DNA of 64,000 nucleotides from Staphylotrichum longicolle (GCA_019096155.1 JAHCVI010000001.1:12090001-12154000), one strand, 5' to 3'; positions 20,737-33,016 are shown, counted from the first letter of the stretch. The notes: generated by a model from the letters alone, not told the origin. Program-made: numbers and translations.

Positions 20737-23662
20737 ATGCCTCCGGCCCGCCCACCCAAGCGGCCCAGCGACGCCGGCGACGGTCCGACCGATGACGCCT
20801 CGGCGCCCAAGGTGAAACTCGCGCGTCTGGAGCGCGGAACCGACGACTTTTCCAACGTGGTCAAGAACAAGCTCCAGTCGTACACGCGCACAGGGCAGGC
20901 CTGCGACCGATGCAAGGTGTGTATGCATTCCAAGCTTCGCCGTGCCTCGACACTGACGAGTGAACTGTTGCAGGTGCGCAAAATCCGCTGCGATGCCTCG
21001 CCCGAAGGCTGCTCTCACTGCGCCACCCTGAACCTCGAATGCTATGTCACCGACCGCGTCACGGGCCGCACCGAGCGGAGAGGCTACTTGCGACAACTCG
21101 AAATTGAAAAGGGCCACATGATCCTACACATCCGCGACCTCGAGAAGCTGCTGGCGCAGCACGGGGTTGAAGTGCGGCCTTGGCACTACCCCGGGTACGG
21201 CACCACCTACCCCCCTGGAGTTGACACCGATGGCTATGGTGGCCTTGTTCAAGATCCATCCAACAAGGACCAGTGGCAGCAGTTTGGCATGGTGTGGGTG
21301 AAGAACTCCCCCCGAAAGCTACCTCAACCCCCCGCCTGTGCGCCGGCATGGTCGCTTTTGACATCCAGGCCGAAAGACAGCTACTTGGGCGTGTCGTCCT
21401 CGGACAGCGCACCGCTCAGCTCCATCAAAGGGACGACGCTATCCATCCTCGGCACGACGATCGATATAACGTCTTTTGACGCGCCGGACATGGAAGAACC
21501 CCCCCCAGGTACTCCCATCGGCTCACCGCTGTACAACAAATCCGTCATGGCTTTCCTTCAATCATGCCTGAACATCAATCCTCCCTTGGGGGACGTCGAG
21601 CTGCCCTCCAAGCAGGATGCTTTTAGATATGCCGAGTGGTACTTCATCATGATCGCTCCCTTTCTTCCGATCCTTCACAAACCTTCGTTTCTTCGACTCG
21701 TAAGTCGCCAGGCTTCGTCCATCAGCCCAAGAAAGATCCCTGACACCTGTCGCAGTTGACCCGCATCTACGATGACCCGAGTTTCAAGCCCTCGGTTCCG
21801 GAGCTGGTCGTTGTCCATATGGTCTTCGCTACCATCTATTTCCAGTACGGCGTCAGAAACCTTGAGGAGCCCGACAAGCACGCACGACTCAACGAACTCT
21901 CTAACAAGCATTACCACTGGAGTTTGAGCAAGTTCTTTGACCTCGCCGCTTCGCAAACGGTGACGGCGGTTCAGGCCTTGGCCATGATTGTCTCGCATAC
22001 CCGCAACTTCCCGAAGCCGGGTTGCTCCCTCACCATCGCCAGCTTCGCCTTTGTGAGAGCCATCGAGATGAACCTGCATCGAGCCGTCGAGATCCCCGGC
22101 GGTGGTACGACGCTGGACAACGAGATGCGCAAGCGAGTCTGGTGGGCCGTCCTTGCCATCTTGTGCACCTTGAACGGCCGCCTCGGCCGGCCTATGCCCA
22201 TCGCGGTGGAGGAGTTCGACGTCGACTTTCCCATCCCCATTGACGACGAGTATCTTGGGGAGGAAGGGGTCCTTGATCCTTCCAAAATCGGCCAGTGCAA
22301 CTTCCACGTTGGGCTCATGGGGTTCAAAGTCACGCCGCTCTACATGGAGATGTATTCCAAGATATACAGCGTGCGACGAGACCCCGGAAAATACGTCGAG
22401 GTGGTCACTCAGCTCGAGGGAGCGCTGCACGACCTTCTGAACAACTTGCCCGACGAGCTCAGGTTGGAGAATGGCGGGCCCGCAAACCAGGTTTTTGCGC
22501 TGTATACCCAGGCCTTCTGCCTCGAGTACCTCCTGTGTCTTAGACACCCTTCTGTTTGTCTGACGAATGACCCCGAGATCTGCGCCGAGAACACGAGGAC
22601 CTGCGAAGACACGGCGCGAAAGCTTCTCAAGGTGGTTGGGTCGCTATTCAAAATGAAGTCGCTGGATACAACTTGGTACCAGCTGGCGGTGTATGTTGCT
22701 GCCATCTTCTCGACCCTTGTGGCACACTGGCAGCGGCGTTTCGATATCACGGCGTTTGAGGTTGCCACCCTCCGGAAAGACATGTTGCTCTGGCTTGAGA
22801 TCATTGGTGAAATTGGAAGGCTTTTAGGTAGGCTCATTGTCAAACTCTCCCCTTTTCTGTTCCTAACTCAGCGGCAGGCGCCGGCAACCGACTTTCGACA
22901 GAGGTTGGTGCCATTATCGAACGGACGATTAGCTGGATCGAGCAAGACATGGGCCGCAAGCCTGCGTCGCCGGGCAGTCAGGCTGCTCAAAAGCAAGTGC
23001 CACCCGCATCCTATCAACCATCGTCCCTCAAACCAACGCAACCACCCAACATTTCCGGTGTCCCCGGCACTGCGGGCGTGGCAGCCCAAGAGCCACGCAG
23101 TGCTGGCACAGCGAACGGGGCCAGCTACTACGACCACGGTACGTCGGCACCTACAGCGCCATACCCAACTTTAGGCTATGCCGATCAGCCTGGCGGCGGA
23201 ACCAGCGCGAACCAGAACGGCAACGCGACAGGCGACTCGGCGGACGACGCACACTATCTCTACGCGACAGCGTCTGCTGCGACGGCGGCAACCGCCTCAA
23301 ACACATCGGCCGCAATGGAGCAGGCAGCCGCGGCCCAGAACCCCCTGATCGCATTTGCATCGCAAGCAACGCAGCATGTCGCCGGCCAGGCGACGGACAA
23401 CTGGCCGTCTCAAACCCAGCTGATGGCGCATAACGCAGCGCCGGCAAACACGTGGCATGACTGGACAAACGCCATCCAAGACACACAAGACCGCTACAGC
23501 GCTAATGCCTTGCTCACACTCAATGCCGGGCGGCCAGGCGATGTCGGCGCCGGCGGGGTGGTTGACCATGTCAATCAGGGCGACGGAATGGGCAACGCGC
23601 ACACCGGGCAGTGGCCACTTTTACTCTTTCACGACGGCTCCGGAGGTGTGAGCGGGGCCTGA
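20737..23662 (+). CDS. Zn(II)2Cys6 transcription factor with fungal-specific TF domain
   Basis: Exons are 20737-20916, 20974-21699, 21756-22827 and 22878-23662, encoding 920 aa; all junctions keep frame. The DNA-binding zinc cluster is interrupted by intron 1: ACDRCK joins VRKIRCDASPEGCSHC, then CATLNLEC, giving the six cysteines at about residues 56-84. A short coiled-coil-like linker follows (RGYLRQLEIEKGHMILHIRD). The fungal-specific regulatory (middle homology) domain spans about residues 290-650, with NKHYHWSLSKFFDLA, TAVQALAMIVSHTR, NEMRKRVWWAVLAI, LGRPMPI and YSVRRDPGKY. The C-terminal 220 residues are disordered and rich in Ala, Gln, Asn and Thr, probably an activation region. The regulated pathway is unknown. 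The start at 20737 (MPPARPPK) was chosen; an in-frame ATG at 20662 is possible. Confidence 0.93.
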
Positions 23663-24317
23663 TGACGTTCCTTTCAATTCATTTTGTCGCTTCTACAGGC
23701 AAAGACGGAGGTGGTGTTGATACACTGGTATATGGATTCCTTCTTTTACCCACAGGGGGTCTCCTTTTTGGATGGTTACTGTGGTTGGAAGCCCCTACTA
23801 CATAGCTGGAGGCATTGCATACATTTTTATGGCTGTTTGGTTTAAACCAAGTGGCGCTCGCTTGGGGGCTCGGAGGAGCCATGGAGTTCAGGCATCAAAG
23901 GGAACAGAAGCAATACTGTAACTATCTGTTGGTTGGCTTTGCTGTTTTCAGGCATGGCGCTGTTGATTCCCCCTTACAAGGTCTACTATGTCCTGGGCGA
24001 CTGGGGCAGCATTACATCACTTAATACCCTCATTCCAATCTCGGTGGAGGGCTTTTCTTTCTGTCTCGGGCATCATGAATGTTTTGCATGCCTATTTGAA
24101 TACCGAGGTAGATAACCCGCAACGTCTGGAGCATAGATTCATCTTACAAGAGAAGTAACTGAAACCGCTGACAGATTTGCTGAGTCGATCAGAAACTACC
24201 GTACCTTCAACTTGCATCCGGTCCATCTGCCGCGAACCCTACCCCCACCCTCGCCAAAGCAGTTTCACATCCAGAACAACCGAACCATATTCAGAACCTT
24301 GGACAACCCAACGTGAT
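23663..24317. other. Convergent 3' region
   Basis: These 655 nt lie between the stops of the Zn2Cys6 gene and the convergent MFS gene. I see only presumed 3' UTRs. Confidence 0.5.
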
Positions 24318-26155
24318 TCATCGGGCGAGCGAAGCGTCCTTGACATCACCCTCAAATTTGGCGGCCTGGGGCTGGCCAGTTTGGGCACCATCGTCGCTGG
24401 TCGACTCGGCCGCCTCCAGCTGGTTACGGTTTCGGCGGCGACGGATGACGTCGTCAATGTAACGGACGATAGCAAAAGACAGACCCACGGACAAGACGGC
24501 GCAGTTGATGGTGAAGCCTGTGCGGTAGAAGGGGCGGTCCTCCTGGCGGAAGATCTGCGCGCCGTAGATGCCAGCGATGTTGGCGCCCATGATGACCCTG
24601 AATGGGACACAGGTCAGCGGAGATCTGGCATGATGAGTTGGACGAGAAGAAAAGGGGGACATACATGGCCATGGCCAAGGCGCGCACTTCCGAGTCCTCA
24701 CACGCCAGCGACATCCAGGCAATGTTCAGTGGGTGCGAGAAGGTGCCAAACGTCTGCGTCCAGACGACGCCAAAGTACCGGACGCCGCGAAGGTCCCTGA
24801 GTTCAGTGAAGATGCGGTTAAAGATGTACCCAAGCAGGTGACAGCTGAAGCCCGCAATGACGGTTTCGCCACGTCTGTTGCTGTTCACAATGTCAGAAAT
24901 CAGAAACGATATCACCGAGGGGGGACCGTCATGGGAGAACATACTAGTGGTCCGAAACGTAGCTGAAACCGAAGGAGACAGGAATCTGAAGGAACAGACC
25001 AACTGACGCCATGGCGTTGCTGGTCAAGGCACCGAAGCCGAAGCTGCTGACGATCGAGGGCGAGTATGTGTCGAAGGCGCGCTGGGGACCGTTGTTGGAG
25101 AGGGTGATGAGAACGTGACACCACAGTCGCCAGTTGCTGAAGGCGCGCTTGAAGGCGCCGAGGTTGATGCTCTTCTTCTTCTTGCCCTTCATGGGGTCGT
25201 CCATCAGCACACGCGTCTGCAGGATATGCAGCTCGCGCTCGGTGAACAAGGCCTTGCCGGGCAAGAAGCTGGGGCAGGGGTTGCGGAACGAGTCGGGCAA
25301 GCACAAGCCAAGGACGACACCGCTGAGGAGAGTGAAGCCGCCCATGAGGACAAACAGCCAAAACCAGCCCGCCCGGTCAGCAACGCCGCGCATGTGCAGA
25401 ATGCCGTAGGCCAGCAGCTTGGACGACGCTTGCCCAAACTGGTTTCCGAAGTAGAAAAACATGACTCGTTTGGCGGTCTCCTTGCGAGTATACCACGTAG
25501 AGAGCGTCCAAAGACCACCAGGAATGAAGCCCGACTCAGTCATGCCGAGCAGGAACCGGGTTGCGATGAAGGAGCTGTAGCTGTTCTGGAAGGCCTGGAA
25601 GGTGCTGACGGTGCCGAAGAGGAAGAGTTGCAGAGTGAGCCACTTGCCGGGCCCGACGCGGTAGAGGATCATGTTGGAGGGGATTTCAAACAGCACGATA
25701 CCAAGCGAGAGCATTTGCTGCCCGACGTTGAATTCGTTCTGCGTGACGCCGACATCTTCCATAAACCGATCGGTGATGGCATTGGCAATGTTGCCTCGAT
25801 CGAGTTCTGCATTCCGCAAAGACAGATCAGACTTGGCGGTTGAGAAATCAAGGGCAGGCAAATCATGGGGAGCGACAGCTTATCCTGGAAACGGAAAGGG
25901 CAACAAGCAACGTACGTAGACAAAAGAAGCCGAGGGTCAGCAGCGGCATAATGGTGAAATCCAGTCTGTAAGTGTGGGGTCAGCCGTCTTAGTCCAGTCG
26001 CGTGTGAGTGCAGCCCGCCACGAGTGGACTCACTTCCGCTTTGCCTTAGCCTCCTCCTCGGGAGTCCAGTCCCGGCGCAATGCCAGGCTTTCCTCATCGT
26101 CACGAGGAGGGGGGAACTGGTCCGGATTGGCGGACTTGATGTCGAAGCCCGACAT
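24318..26155 (-). CDS. MFS transporter, allantoate-permease (Dal5/ACS) type
   Basis: Exons are 26155-26034, 25965-25916, 25805-24945, 24880-24667 and 24597-24318, encoding 508 aa; codons are rejoined at each junction (for example C|AA giving the Q of QLDRGNIANAI). It belongs to the anion:cation symporter MFS branch that includes yeast Dal5 and Tna1, which import allantoate, nicotinate and related organic anions. The signatures are KLDFTIMPLLTLGFFCL in TM1, LDRGNIANAI, FEIPSNMILYRVGP, RFLLGMTESGFIPG, TWYTRKETAKRV, SNRRGE-like text (HYNRRGETVIAGF) and MGANIAGIYGAQIFR. Twelve membrane segments are expected. The N-terminal 40 residues and the last 40 are polar and cytosolic. Exact substrate cannot be read from sequence. 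Confidence 0.94.
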
Positions 26156-28572
26156 GGCAAACAATTCTCCGCTCCGGGTCGCGTTGTGTGTGCGTGTGCT
26201 TGTGTTGGCAGTTGACTTGAACTGTTGACCCGCGGAGATTCAAGATAGAGGCTTCGACGGTGTGAACGAAGGGTAGTAATGTACTACTGCTCGCCTGCCA
26301 AAGTAAGCAACCCATTACTCAAGAGATGCCGGATTCCCGGCCATCCTTATAACGACTGGCACCTGGCGGCGTGGCCATGGCCTGGACTTCAGCTTTGCTC
26401 GTTCGTCTGAGAACGCCCCTTTGGTGGGAACGCCATGGGGTTGTTTCTCGGCGCAGATGATAACATCGGCAATGTCGAGCACGTCATAAACCTAGGCGGT
26501 GGTTCAGTTGCTTGATAGGGCTACTTAAAGTCTTGGATCTCTTGGCCGCTCATGTTTCCCACAAGCTCTTCGTTCCAAGACTGCACACCACGGGTCCCGC
26601 CTCGACAGCCTCCAAACTTGGCACATCTGAGAACGGGGAAAGAACTGGCGATGTCCTCGCTCCGCTGCTCTGGGCTAAGCTTGGTTCTCATGGCGCCATC
26701 ACAGCCTCCAATGCGTGGATTGTGGGGGTTGTCGAGATGTGTGTGTTTTATCTTGGCTGTGCGGGTAGCCAAGGGACCAAGAGTCTTGACTTGCGGGACT
26801 CAAAAGGCCAAGACAGCCCAAGGGTTCAAGTCGGAAAGCTTCTTCAAACCTGGTGAGACACTTCACTCACGCGGCCGGCCGCTAACAACTGATGCCGCCC
26901 GCAAAGCCAGTGTCTTCGCTCATCGTTCCGGGAGCCATATTCGTCGAGTCACAACACCCGAGAGCACCTCGTGCGGCCAGGCACCCCCGCGCAGAGGCTT
27001 CTTCAGTTTGAAGACCGGCACTTGGCGGTGGTGCACAAAGGTCGGGACAAGACCTCTTTCGAGCATGCCGTGCTTTCTTGGCCCTTGGCGGGCGTCCTCG
27101 TGGGAGCGCCAAGGGCGATTGTCAGCGCTGCCAAGGGAGCCCAGATGTCTGCCGAGCAGGAGTGGCTGGCATGCTGGTGAGCACAACTGCACCAACATCT
27201 CAGGAGCGGGAAAGATGGGATGTGCCGCTGGTGACCTGGCCCAGACGGGGCTGAGAACTGGTCCGAAAGACGGCGGCAATCCGGACAATCAACTTGAGGA
27301 TTTCGATGCTTGGCCCCCGAGCCGTCACCTCATCTGGCACAAACTCGGAGCGAAAGCACGCGAACGGTCTTATCAGCTTGCCTTATCAGTTGCGAGAGGA
27401 GGCAACAGATTTGGAGCTGTACGACTCAACGCACCTGAAGCGGCGACCGTGGACGCGGGCCTGTAGAGAGGTCGAGACGGCGGGAGCGTGGGTGGGGCGA
27501 TCCAAGTCTGGATCAAGAATGAAGCTCATACTCGACTAGAAGAAAAATTGCGCCCGTGGGTATAAGTGCGCCACCTCTGACACATTTTCACAATGGGGGA
27601 GCTCATGATCCAGGCTCATGTCGGGGTTGCCGGTGGGAGTCGGAGAGCCCGGCTTTTGTGAGTTCTGGGCTCGTCAGAAGCGGACACCAGGACAACGGTT
27701 TGTTCTGCTGCTTTGGCTTTGTCTGCCTCCCCGCGTCATAAACCCGCTGCAATGCGTTGCGCTGACATCGTGACCAGTCCAGCGGATGATTGCAGCGATA
27801 AAACCTAGATCGGGTGTTTTCAAAGGACGGGTCTAGTAAGACTGCGGCTGCATTTGCAATGCATGAACAGAGGCCTCTGCGATTTCGTCTTCCAAGTGTC
27901 TCTTCCACGACATCAATGAGACGGCTTCTTTAGCGAGTATCTGCAAAACTCAATCTGAATGATATGATGAATAGTAGTATCCTGAGCGCAAACCGTTTTC
28001 ATAGTCATCGACAAGACTTCACATTGACACTTGGACAAAGCCGCGTCCTGGGCCGAGTTGCCGGTTTGATTGCGGTGAGCAATTCAAAGCCATCAAGCCA
28101 TCAAGTTTACCTCAGCTTTCGCGTATCCTCTTAGCCCAGTGCCCAGTGTCTTCCCTTGAGGGAGAAAACGCGGGTTCAATGGAGCCTTGTTGATGATTGA
28201 TGCAAGAGACTTGACTCGTGGTTGGGCACAATGAGATGGGAGTGGAAAGGGATTCAGTTGACTTTACGGTAATTTGCAGGGGAAGAGACCCACCAAAGTC
28301 TAGACCCGCATCTCTCCTGCTGCCTGTCCCGAAGCTGTGCCTCCCTACCCTAACCCCCGATCACACGCCGTGACTACCCCTGCCAAGCCCAGATGCAGGC
28401 TTGGACCCTTTTTCGACAATTCGGATTCGCGATCCGATGTTTCGCCCCAACCACATCGTCAGCAGCATCTCCAGCGTTCAGTCGTTTGCTTCTTTTCTTT
28501 GTATTTCCTTGTTTCTTTCCTCCTCCACAGGCAGGGGCATTTGAATGCCCCATGCCCCATGCCGTTGTCTTG
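26156..28572. other. Long intergenic region (2.4 kb) with an unexplained 304-codon ORF
   Basis: This lies between the MFS gene and the Ted1-like gene and should hold both promoters. The plus-strand frame 26552-27466 starts at an ATG and runs 304 codons without a stop, but its composition is random-looking, with no domain, membrane segment or family motif. A telomere-like pyrimidine motif is at 28343-28358. Confidence 0.4.
28343..28358 (+). promoter_or_regulatory. Telobox-like motif (CCCTACCCTAACCCCC)
   Basis: This C-rich telomere-like string is 215 nt upstream of the ATG of the Ted1-like gene. It is similar to the motif at 20056. The regulatory role is an inference from position. Confidence 0.3.
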
Positions 28573-30357
28573 ATGGCGCGCCCGTCCCCGACCGCGCTCC
28601 TCCGGCATGCCCTGCGCGTGCTGCTTCCCCTGTCGGTCGCCCTGACCCTTTATCTCTACCTCTTCCCCATCTTCAGCACCTGCGCCTTCCCGCTCCCACC
28701 AGACCAGCGCTCCGCCTCTGGCGCCTCTGCCCCTGCAACCACCGGACGCGCTGCTTTCGTCGAGACGGCCAAGATACACGTGCACTCTGCAGCAGGCACA
28801 GAAGGGAACTCTACCGTCTTCGTCCCCTCGCGACCCCTCGCTCCGTTCCGCCTCCTCGCTCTCGGCGACCCCCAGCTCGAGGGCGACACATCGATACCGA
28901 CCGACTATCTGGGCGTCTTTCCCCACCTGAAGAGCCTAATCCGACATGTAACGTTTCAAACAGACCACTACTCCCTCCGACAACGCGTCCGGCAGGCCCT
29001 CCACGACCTCGTCGACGTCTTCCTTGAGGACACTTTCGATGCGCTCGAGTCGCTGCGCAAGCGCATCGACCATGTCGGCAACGACTTCTACCTCGCCCAC
29101 ATCTACCGCACAGTACACTGGTGGACGCGCCCGACCCATGTCTCGGTGCTCGGCGACCTGGTTGGAAGCCAGTGGATTGACGACAACGAGTTCTACCAGC
29201 GCGCCAATCGCTTCTGGCGCCGCGTCTTCCGCGGTGCCGAACGCGTCCCGGACGATTTTGCTGCCTACCCGGCCGACGAGTACGACGTGACGGGCTATCT
29301 CGGCGGTGGTCCATTCAACGAGTCGACTGCCTGGACCCGCCGCCTCATCAACGTCGCCGGGAACCATGACATTGGCTACGCAGGGGACATCAACGACGAG
29401 AGGACGGACCGGTTCGAGACCGCATTCGGCAAGGTCAACTACGAGCTCCGGTTCGAGCTGCCCTTGACCAACGCCTCTCTCACCGAGACGGTGTTCGACG
29501 CCGACCGCAACTCGGACCGCCTGGTTCCCGAGCTTCGCATCGTCGTGCTCAATGACATGAACCTCGACACTCCCGCCGTGTCCACCAAGCTGCAGGACGA
29601 CACGTACTCGTTCATCAACAGCGTCATCAACACGGCCGCCGCTGTCGAGTTCAAGGGCCACTTCACCGTCATCCTCACGCATATCCCGCTCTACAAGCCC
29701 GAGGGCGTCTGTGTCGACGACCCTTTCTTCGATTTCCACGAGCACGACGGCAGCCTCAAGGAGCAGAACCAACTAAGCGCAGCTGCCAGCAAGGGCTTCC
29801 TCGAGGGCATTCTCGGCATGTCGGGCAACGCGAACGCGGCAGGCCAGGGTCGGGGCAGGCGGGGCATCATCCTCAACGGGCACGATCATGAGGGCTGCGA
29901 CACGTGGCATTACATCAACCAGTCCATTGCAGATACGGAGGAGCGCGACTGGGAGGTGAAGCGCTGGCGCCAGGCCAACTCGGCCGGTATTGTTGGCCGC
30001 GATCAACTGCCCGGGGTTAGGGAGGTGACTGTCCGGAGCATGATGGGCGATTTTGGTGGCAACGCCGGGCTGTTGAGCGTCTGGTTTGACGAGACGGCCT
30101 GGGAGTGGAAAGCCGAGTATGCAACATGCCCGCTCGGGACACAGCACCTGTGGTGGACCGTACACATTTTGGATTTGATCGTCGTGGTGGGCGTTTTGCT
30201 GCTGGCGGTTGCCACAGCGTTATCAGCTCTTGGATTCAATGTGGATAAGGCTGTGGAAACCTCAGTGGCGCGGTTGTGTACGCCGCGGAAGAAGGTTGTC
30301 GAGCCTAGCACTCCCCTGAAGGGAGCCGATGTGATCAAGGGCGGTGGCTCTGGGTGA
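28573..30357 (+). CDS. Ted1/Cdc1-like ER metallophosphoesterase
   Basis: A single exon of 594 aa. The N-terminal membrane segment (LLPLSVALTLYLYLFPIF, about residues 15-35) and a C-terminal one (ILDLIVVVGVLLLAVATALS, about residues 535-558) bracket a lumenal calcineurin-like phosphoesterase domain. Metal-site motifs appear in order: LALGDPQLEGD, SVLGDLVGSQWIDD, INVAGNHDIGY, VILTHIPLY and ILNGHDHEGCD. Yeast Ted1 and Cdc1 and animal PGAP5/MPPE1 remove ethanolamine phosphate from GPI anchors, aiding ER exit of GPI-anchored proteins; this gene fits the Ted1 branch by size and architecture. The frame is open upstream to 28393, but MARPSPTALLRH at 28573 gives the compact signal-anchor expected. Position relative to other genes does not suggest an operon-like link. 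Confidence 0.93.
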   Translation: MARPSPTALLRHALRVLLPLSVALTLYLYLFPIFSTCAFPLPPDQRSASGASAPATTGRAAFVETAKIHVHSAAGTEGNSTVFVPSRPLAPFRLLALGDPQLEGDTSIPTDYLGVFPHLKSLIRHVTFQTDHYSLRQRVRQALHDLVDVFLEDTFDALESLRKRIDHVGNDFYLAHIYRTVHWWTRPTHVSVLGDLVGSQWIDDNEFYQRANRFWRRVFRGAERVPDDFAAYPADEYDVTGYLGGGPFNESTAWTRRLINVAGNHDIGYAGDINDERTDRFETAFGKVNYELRFELPLTNASLTETVFDADRNSDRLVPELRIVVLNDMNLDTPAVSTKLQDDTYSFINSVINTAAAVEFKGHFTVILTHIPLYKPEGVCVDDPFFDFHEHDGSLKEQNQLSAAASKGFLEGILGMSGNANAAGQGRGRRGIILNGHDHEGCDTWHYINQSIADTEERDWEVKRWRQANSAGIVGRDQLPGVREVTVRSMMGDFGGNAGLLSVWFDETAWEWKAEYATCPLGTQHLWWTVHILDLIVVVGVLLLAVATALSALGFNVDKAVETSVARLCTPRKKVVEPSTPLKGADVIKGGGSG

Positions 30358-30830
30358 CAAGACCCAACCACACGTGTACTAAGATGTATCCCTGCATGTA
30401 CAAAACTAACACATATTGCATGTTTTCACCTTGGACTCTCCTTCATGACATGTCAAAACCAGGGCTGTAGTATTCTTTGGAAATGATGAGGACACGGTTG
30501 CACGCACGGTGCTTCGTGGAACTGCTCATGAAGGACCGTGTCATGAGGTGCCGCAGTGCTAAAACCGTCGCCCCATTTTCACATTGGGCCCGAAGCATCA
30601 GCTCCGGCTCCAGGAAGCACGCAAGAAGCAAAGAACTCGAAGCAAAGGACTGAAATCAGGCAGCAAATTCCCGCTTCCACTCTCATTCGACCCCCATTCT
30701 TCCCCGTGACTCGTCCCAGCAGTTAATAAACACCACGCACCAGGTTTCATGTGCACGAGCTCTGCCTGTGACGGTCGTCAACTCCTTAGCCACTTGCAGT
30801 AAACAGGAATTGAAGATAGAAAGACCCAAC
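30358..30830. other. Convergent 3' region
   Basis: These 473 nt lie between the Ted1-like stop and the convergent secreted-protein gene. No element is recognised. The last exon of the secreted-protein gene could extend into this stretch (see that entry). Confidence 0.4.
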
Positions 30831-31829
30831 TTACATGTTCAGGTTGCTCGCACCAACCCGGAAAGACTCCACTGCCTCTGAGGGAAGCTGCATCTGCAGC
30901 TGGTTCTGCTGCTTTTTCTGGTCACTATGGTGTCCCGCGGCTGCTTCTGGTTGTTGGCCAGATCTTCCTGGAAGAGACACTGGTGGCGGGCGTGTCTGTA
31001 TGTGACTGGGCGGCTTCGCTGTTGCTATGCCGCAGTTGAACGACCGGCATCTGGATCCCTGCAAGGACATGTCCTTGTGGTTCTCGATGTCAGATATGGC
31101 GGTGGAACTCCCATCAGAAGCCTGGTGTTGGTCTGTACTAGACTGCTGGCTCATGAGATTTGCATGCAGGTCGCCGGAGAAGGTTTTGCCATAGCCCCGA
31201 TTCTGCGCAAGAGAATCGCTGGGCTCACGGAGGTTGAGGGTGAAGCCTGTGTTGGTTTCTGACCGCTTGCCCTGATCGGCGCCCCGGATCTGCGTCGTAG
31301 TGTGAGCTTTCTCTGGCGCAAAGGCAATAGTGTCTAAGACTGGTACATCGGCGTTGTTGCTCATCCCAATGATTCCCTGCAGTTCCTCCTCCAATGACAT
31401 CCGCTGGACAAAGGGTTTCGTTTGAGAGGTGGTGGATTGAGTTGAGTCGGGGAGTTCAGAAGTATTCATCCCTTCGATGGTGCGGCCGGCCTGCTTTCCC
31501 GAGCTGGAAACGAGACGGTTGATGTTCTGAACGTTTGCAGAGGTTTTCACCTCGTCAGCTCCAGCAGACTCAAGCTGCCCCATCGTTTCCTTCTGAGTGT
31601 TCTGATCGAGGCCAGAGTCTCCCTTCGTGCCAGCCCCCACACCAAAGCCAAGTTTCAGGTGAGGGTAGGGCACAATGTGGCTTCTCTTGCTAATGCCGTC
31701 AAGAGCAGTCCCGAGCGTGGCCTGCTGACGATCCTGGGCATTGGCACAGTCTCCGGGTTTTCTTCTTGGTAAAGCATTGACGGCGCTTGCTGCAAGAGCA
31801 ATGGTGATCACAGCATGAGTGAGCTGCAT
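30831..31829 (-). CDS. Secreted low-complexity (disordered) hypothetical protein
   Basis: Uninterrupted frame of 332 aa starting at ATG 31829. The first 20 residues form a clear signal peptide (MQLTHAVITIALAASAVNA, cleavage likely before LPRRK). A dibasic SKR follows near residue 48 (ISKRSHIVPYPHLKLG), a possible Kex2 site. The rest is polar, rich in Ser, Gln, Thr, Asn and Gly, with only three or four cysteines (DCANAQ, RCRSFNCG), so it is probably disordered. I do not recognise a family. The stop TAA is inside a perfect donor sequence (AT|GTAAGT), so a further 3' exon toward lower coordinates is possible. It could be a cell-wall or effector-like protein, but nothing proves this. Confidence 0.6.
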   Translation of the reverse strand: MQLTHAVITIALAASAVNALPRRKPGDCANAQDRQQATLGTALDGISKRSHIVPYPHLKLGFGVGAGTKGDSGLDQNTQKETMGQLESAGADEVKTSANVQNINRLVSSSGKQAGRTIEGMNTSELPDSTQSTTSQTKPFVQRMSLEEELQGIIGMSNNADVPVLDTIAFAPEKAHTTTQIRGADQGKRSETNTGFTLNLREPSDSLAQNRGYGKTFSGDLHANLMSQQSSTDQHQASDGSSTAISDIENHKDMSLQGSRCRSFNCGIATAKPPSHIQTRPPPVSLPGRSGQQPEAAAGHHSDQKKQQNQLQMQLPSEAVESFRVGASNLNM

Positions 31830-33016
31830 TCTCAACAGATTTTGAAAGGGATCTTGAGAGGGGCAGGATGCCGGTGTGGAGGAGAGACTGTGTCGCGGCT
31901 AAGTAAAGATACTGAGAATTAGGTGCGATGCTTGAGACGATGGCAATGAGGCTTGGTGGTGAACGCAGGGAAGCAGAGCTGAATCCTTTTATAGACGTAG
32001 AGGACACGAAGTTAGTCTCTTGCGCAGAGAAGATTAGGGGGGTGACCAGAATGCATAGGAATAGAGTATCCAGGTTGAATCTCCCAACAACTCCGCCAGG
32101 CCATACCCGGATTTGAATTCTGGTTGACAAAAGGTGACTACCCGTAGGTACATGTCCTGGCGTAGCAGTGATCAGCTTTACACGACAGATCTGTTTGCAC
32201 GGAGAGATCTTTAAGACTGGTGCTTGGACGGGCCCTCGCATTTTCAGCCTCCATCAATCGCTTTTCTCATGACAAAAACCTTGCCTGTTTAATACTCCGT
32301 GACATCCGCCGGGGAGATGCAGGAGACGGAGAAGGAATAGCAACATAGACAGCAGACACCCCGTCCTGTGGCTCCTATGCACCTCCCATGCATCTCCTTA
32401 GAAATCCCTACTTACTCCAAGACGTGCTTGATGAGTGTCCTTCTTGTCAGCAATTTCAAACCATGTCACGCAGAGGAGAGCAGTTCGATAGCACTATTGC
32501 AGAACTGAGCGCTTTGTTGGGACAACTCGCTACGTCCATCTCGCCAGTCGCTTTGTCCAACGTCGTCTTTGTTCAACAAAGATGCGAGGGGGCAGACCCT
32601 TGCTCAAGGATCAGCACTTTGTCCGAACCTGGGGTGTTAGGTGGCTGGCTGGACGCTATCTCTCGCGAGAACATGTTTGCTCTCCCGCGCTGTGCCACTC
32701 CCTTAGGAGATCTGCCTCGGGCTTTTAGGGGTTTGTGACTGAAAATCCATGACAAGCCAAACACCGTCTTTGAGTTGTTGTACATTGTATTTCGTGCGAG
32801 ATGGATGATGGTACACGGCCCAGAAGATCAGCTTCTAAGCTATTAGTTTGGATGAGATCCGAAATATGCAACGCCCGCCCCATTTGTACACAACCTGTGC
32901 TCTAGATGTATGAATCCCGCCAGCCAGAACAAGATGACGGCACCTCCGCGCCCTGGCAAAAGAAAGTGGGGTTGTTGAGTTTTACACATGTCAAGGAAAT
33001 GTCGTACCGGGCGTGC
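31830..33016. other. Gene-free region (1.2 kb)
   Basis: This contains the promoter of the secreted disordered protein and the Tim50 3' side. A 116-codon plus-strand frame (32388-32738) has no recognisable features. Confidence 0.45.

Noticed and set aside
28936..29772. 278-codon minus-strand frame inside the Ted1-like gene
   Set aside because: It is antisense to conserved phosphoesterase motifs and has no features of its own.
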